A stretch of DNA of 64,000 nucleotides, from contig JBBPUQ010000002.1 of the NCBI GenBank assembly GCA_038501195.1, positions 868,001 to 932,000 on the forward strand. Direction: 5' to 3'. The stretch comes from Nemania diffusa (taxonomy: Eukaryota > Ascomycota > Sordariomycetes > Xylariales > Xylariaceae). A model generated the notes under the pieces. That model saw nothing but the letters and a program-made list of their open reading frames with translations. It had not been told where the DNA came from and did no database searches. Numbering within the stretch: position 1 is the first letter of the stretch; each line of letters starts with the position of its first letter. Shown piece by piece: positions 61,901 through 64,000 of this stretch. The position numbers and the translations under genes were made by a program.

Positions 61901-62129
61901 TTTGATTATTGCTTAGTTTTTAACTATATTAACTTATAAAAATGTTTTTTTTATATAAAAAAAACCTCAGTATAAAGCTATAGTAAAACTTAAAAATGTT
62001 TTTGTTAAAGCTTTTATTTTAATTATATTAAATTATAAAAATAAACTTATATAAATAAAAACAAATATTTTTAGTACTAATTAAAAAGCTATTTTTGTTT
62101 AGTTTGTTAATAGTGTAATAAAGCTAGTC

Positions 62130-62440
62130 CAATATAAATCAAAGTGCTAAAAAAATATAGAATTAAATTATAACACAATTAAAAAAAAATATTTAACAAT
62201 AATAAAAATATTAAAACATTTACAAAATTACTTTTATAAAATATATTTTTATTTAAAAACTAATGCTAAAGTATTAATTGTTTAATTTAATAATAGTTTT
62301 TTTGCTTTATTTAGTATAACTTTAATATAGTAAATTATTTATATTAAAATATTCGATTTTAAAATCTATTATATAGCTAGCAAAAAGTATACTACTGTAA
62401 ACAGTTTGTTAAAAAAGCTGTTAAAACTATTTAACAAAAA
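62130..62440 (+). pseudogene. Degenerate RNase H domain, second Ty3/Gypsy lineage
   Basis: One frame gives KKKYLTIIKILKHLQNYFY, FYLKTNAKVLIV and, at 62351-62388, FDFKIYYIASKK. These correspond to the R/K-E-x-L-A-x-x-x-A-L...YLYG, TDA and FDFxxxHxxGxxN blocks typical of a common group of fungal Ty3/Gypsy elements. Several codons are now TAA or TAG at positions where Trp or Gln is usual. Confidence 0.8.
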
Positions 62441-63129
62441 AAACAATAAATAAAAAAGCAATATTAATAATTTTATTAATATTTAGCTAAATGTTATATC
62501 GATTTTTTTTTAACTATTTGTTGATACAAAATTAATACAATTTTTAAGATTTTCTTTTAAAAGTTCTTAATGCTGTTATAACAAACGCTTATAAACAAAA
62601 AATAATTTTATAAAATAGAAAAAAAAGTTAAAAGTAGTAGAAGCTATTTTTTTCAAATAATATAAACTTTATTAAATTATTACTGCTACTAAAAAAAAAA
62701 TAAAAACTATAAAGTTTTGCTATAGCTAAATATTTAATTACTTTTAAATATTTAAATGTTATAAATAGTATTTAGTACAAAACTAGTTTTAAAAAGCAAG
62801 CTTTAAAGCACTTTGTTTAAAGCAACAAACTATAAAAAAAAGCAACGAAAAAATATCCGTTTTATAAAATACTAAATATTAAAATATTATAAAAGCAAAC
62901 AATTTAAACTTGTTATAATAGTTTTATACACTGAAATAAAAAAAATATAATTTAATAAATTATTTAACAATATTATTAAAAAAGTTTTTACAAAAATATA
63001 TTAAAAGCAATCAAGTTATATATATTATACTAAAAAGCTTAAAAAAAAAAGCTTAAAAAAAAATATTATTAAAATATATTTATAAATTTTTTAGTTTTTT
63101 AAGTTATAAATATTTAGATTATACTACTA

Positions 63130-63420
63130 TAAAATAGTTATAAATATATTATTAAAGCTTACTATAAGTTTTTTAACTATTTAAAAGTTATAGCTTTAAA
63201 AAATCAAACTATAAAAAGCATTTATAAATTTTTAAATTGTAAAATCTTTAAGCAGCATAATGTTTTAATTAAGCTAAAATATAACAATAGTTCTAAATTT
63301 AAAAGCAAAGTTAAAAAAGCTGCTGCAAAAATAAAATATAAATTAATTTATAGTTTAACTTATTATTTTCAATTTTAAAAACTTATAAAAAAAAAACATA
63401 TTTTTTTAAAATCAAACTTA
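63130..63420 (+). pseudogene. Degenerate integrase catalytic core, second Ty3/Gypsy lineage
   Basis: ALKNQTIKSIYKFLNCKIF, then LIKLKYNNSSKFKSKVKKAA and a YKLIYS segment. This resembles the part of retroviral-type integrases around the second catalytic Asp of the DDE triad. The acidic positions of the NNSSKFK block read Asn and Lys, as G-to-A mutation would produce. It lies downstream of the RNase H, as in Ty3/Gypsy order. Confidence 0.75.
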
Positions 63421-64000
63421 ATAAAACTAACTAATAATACAAAAAAAAGTTAAACAAACTAATTTAACAGCGTTATATAGTTAAATTATATTTTTATTAA
63501 ATATTACAAATGTAGCACTTACAAATTAATTTATAAAAAGCTATTTATTATATTTATAAAAAATATTATTTTTTTATAGAAAGTTTTGCAGTAAAATGAA
63601 GTTAAAAGTGCTAAAAATATAATTGCAATAAAAGTTCGCTAAATAAAACGCTAGAAAAAAAATATTAAAAAAGTCTGCTGAATTATTTTGCAAAAAAAAC
63701 AAAAACGGGCTAAAAACAAAAATTAACAAAATATTTACAAAATTAAAAACCGATTAAAAAAAAATACGCTTATATTTTTATATAACAAAAAGTTTAAAAT
63801 TAATATAAGCAATAATAAAAAGCTTTTTTATAAATAATACAGTTTTTATTAAATTAAAAAAGTTTTTGCTAATAGCAAATATAAATTAAAAAATTTAAAT
63901 AGTATTAAGTTTAAAAGCACTTTTTATATAAACAAGCTTAAAAAGTTCGTTAAAAACTAAAAAAAGTATTAAAAACTAGTAAATCTAGAAAAAAATATAT

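Larger units (their letters stand above)
55906..64000 (+). mobile_element. Second Ty3/Gypsy-type retrotransposon region, RIP-mutated, running off the window
   Basis: AT-rich but keeping more C and G than the 25-kb insertion, so less or differently mutated. Two Ty3/Gypsy domains can be decoded on the plus strand in order: RNase H (about 62130-62440) and integrase core (about 63130-63420); a degenerate reverse transcriptase probably lies at about 61300-61900. The expected gag and protease area is about 57-61 kb, but nothing there is certain. The possible 5' LTR start is TGTTGC at 55911. The 3' LTR is outside the window. Stops in all frames show it is dead. It is a different lineage from the element at 37-44 kb: the RNase H and integrase motifs differ. 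Confidence 0.75.

Overview
The window looks like nuclear chromosomal DNA of a filamentous ascomycete (Pezizomycotina). Genes carry short GT-AG introns with CTAAC-like branch sites. The set includes ERB1, PalC and ALG6 orthologues, and several AT-rich blocks show transition-only decay of duplicated DNA, as left by repeat-induced point mutation (RIP).

Layout: 1-5.4 kb has no recognisable gene and holds a decayed tandem duplication of a 1313-bp unit. 5.4-6.8 kb is an HNH_2-type nuclease gene, followed by a 402-bp TA-flanked MITE. 7.7-10.3 kb is ERB1 (minus strand, ribosome biogenesis). 11.2-13.1 kb is a fumarylacetoacetate-hydrolase-family gene whose 830-bp second intron contains two near-identical 132-bp tRNA-like units. 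A 512-bp TIR element with a 9-bp direct repeat lies at 13.7-14.2 kb. 15.0-17.6 kb is a GC-rich RBR-type ubiquitin ligase gene. 18.5-22.5 kb holds divergent PalC (ambient-pH signalling) and ALG6 (N-glycan glucosylation).

From 23.3 kb to 55.3 kb lies what looks like one accessory metabolic locus broken apart by a transposon block. It comprises a PaaK-like adenylate-forming enzyme, a stop-containing remnant, a TauD-like Fe(II)/2-oxoglutarate dioxygenase and an ATP-grasp ligase. The dioxygenase gene is cut in two: its 5' part ends at about 51.39 kb and its 3' part begins at about 26.21 kb, both on the minus strand. The intervening 25.2 kb is extremely AT-rich and is bounded by long imperfect terminal inverted repeats. 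Nested inside it is a complete but RIP-destroyed Ty3/Gypsy retrotransposon with 310-bp LTRs and a 5-bp TTAAT duplication, several AT minisatellites, and one small unmutated island.

From about 55.9 kb to the window end there is a second, less eroded RIP region. It is a different Ty3/Gypsy lineage on the plus strand, with RNase H and integrase still recognisable, and it runs off the right edge.

If the ATP-grasp, adenylating and dioxygenase enzymes act together, the locus would be a small amide- or peptide-type pathway without a modular synthetase. That is an inference from gene content only. The dioxygenase in this strain is certainly interrupted.
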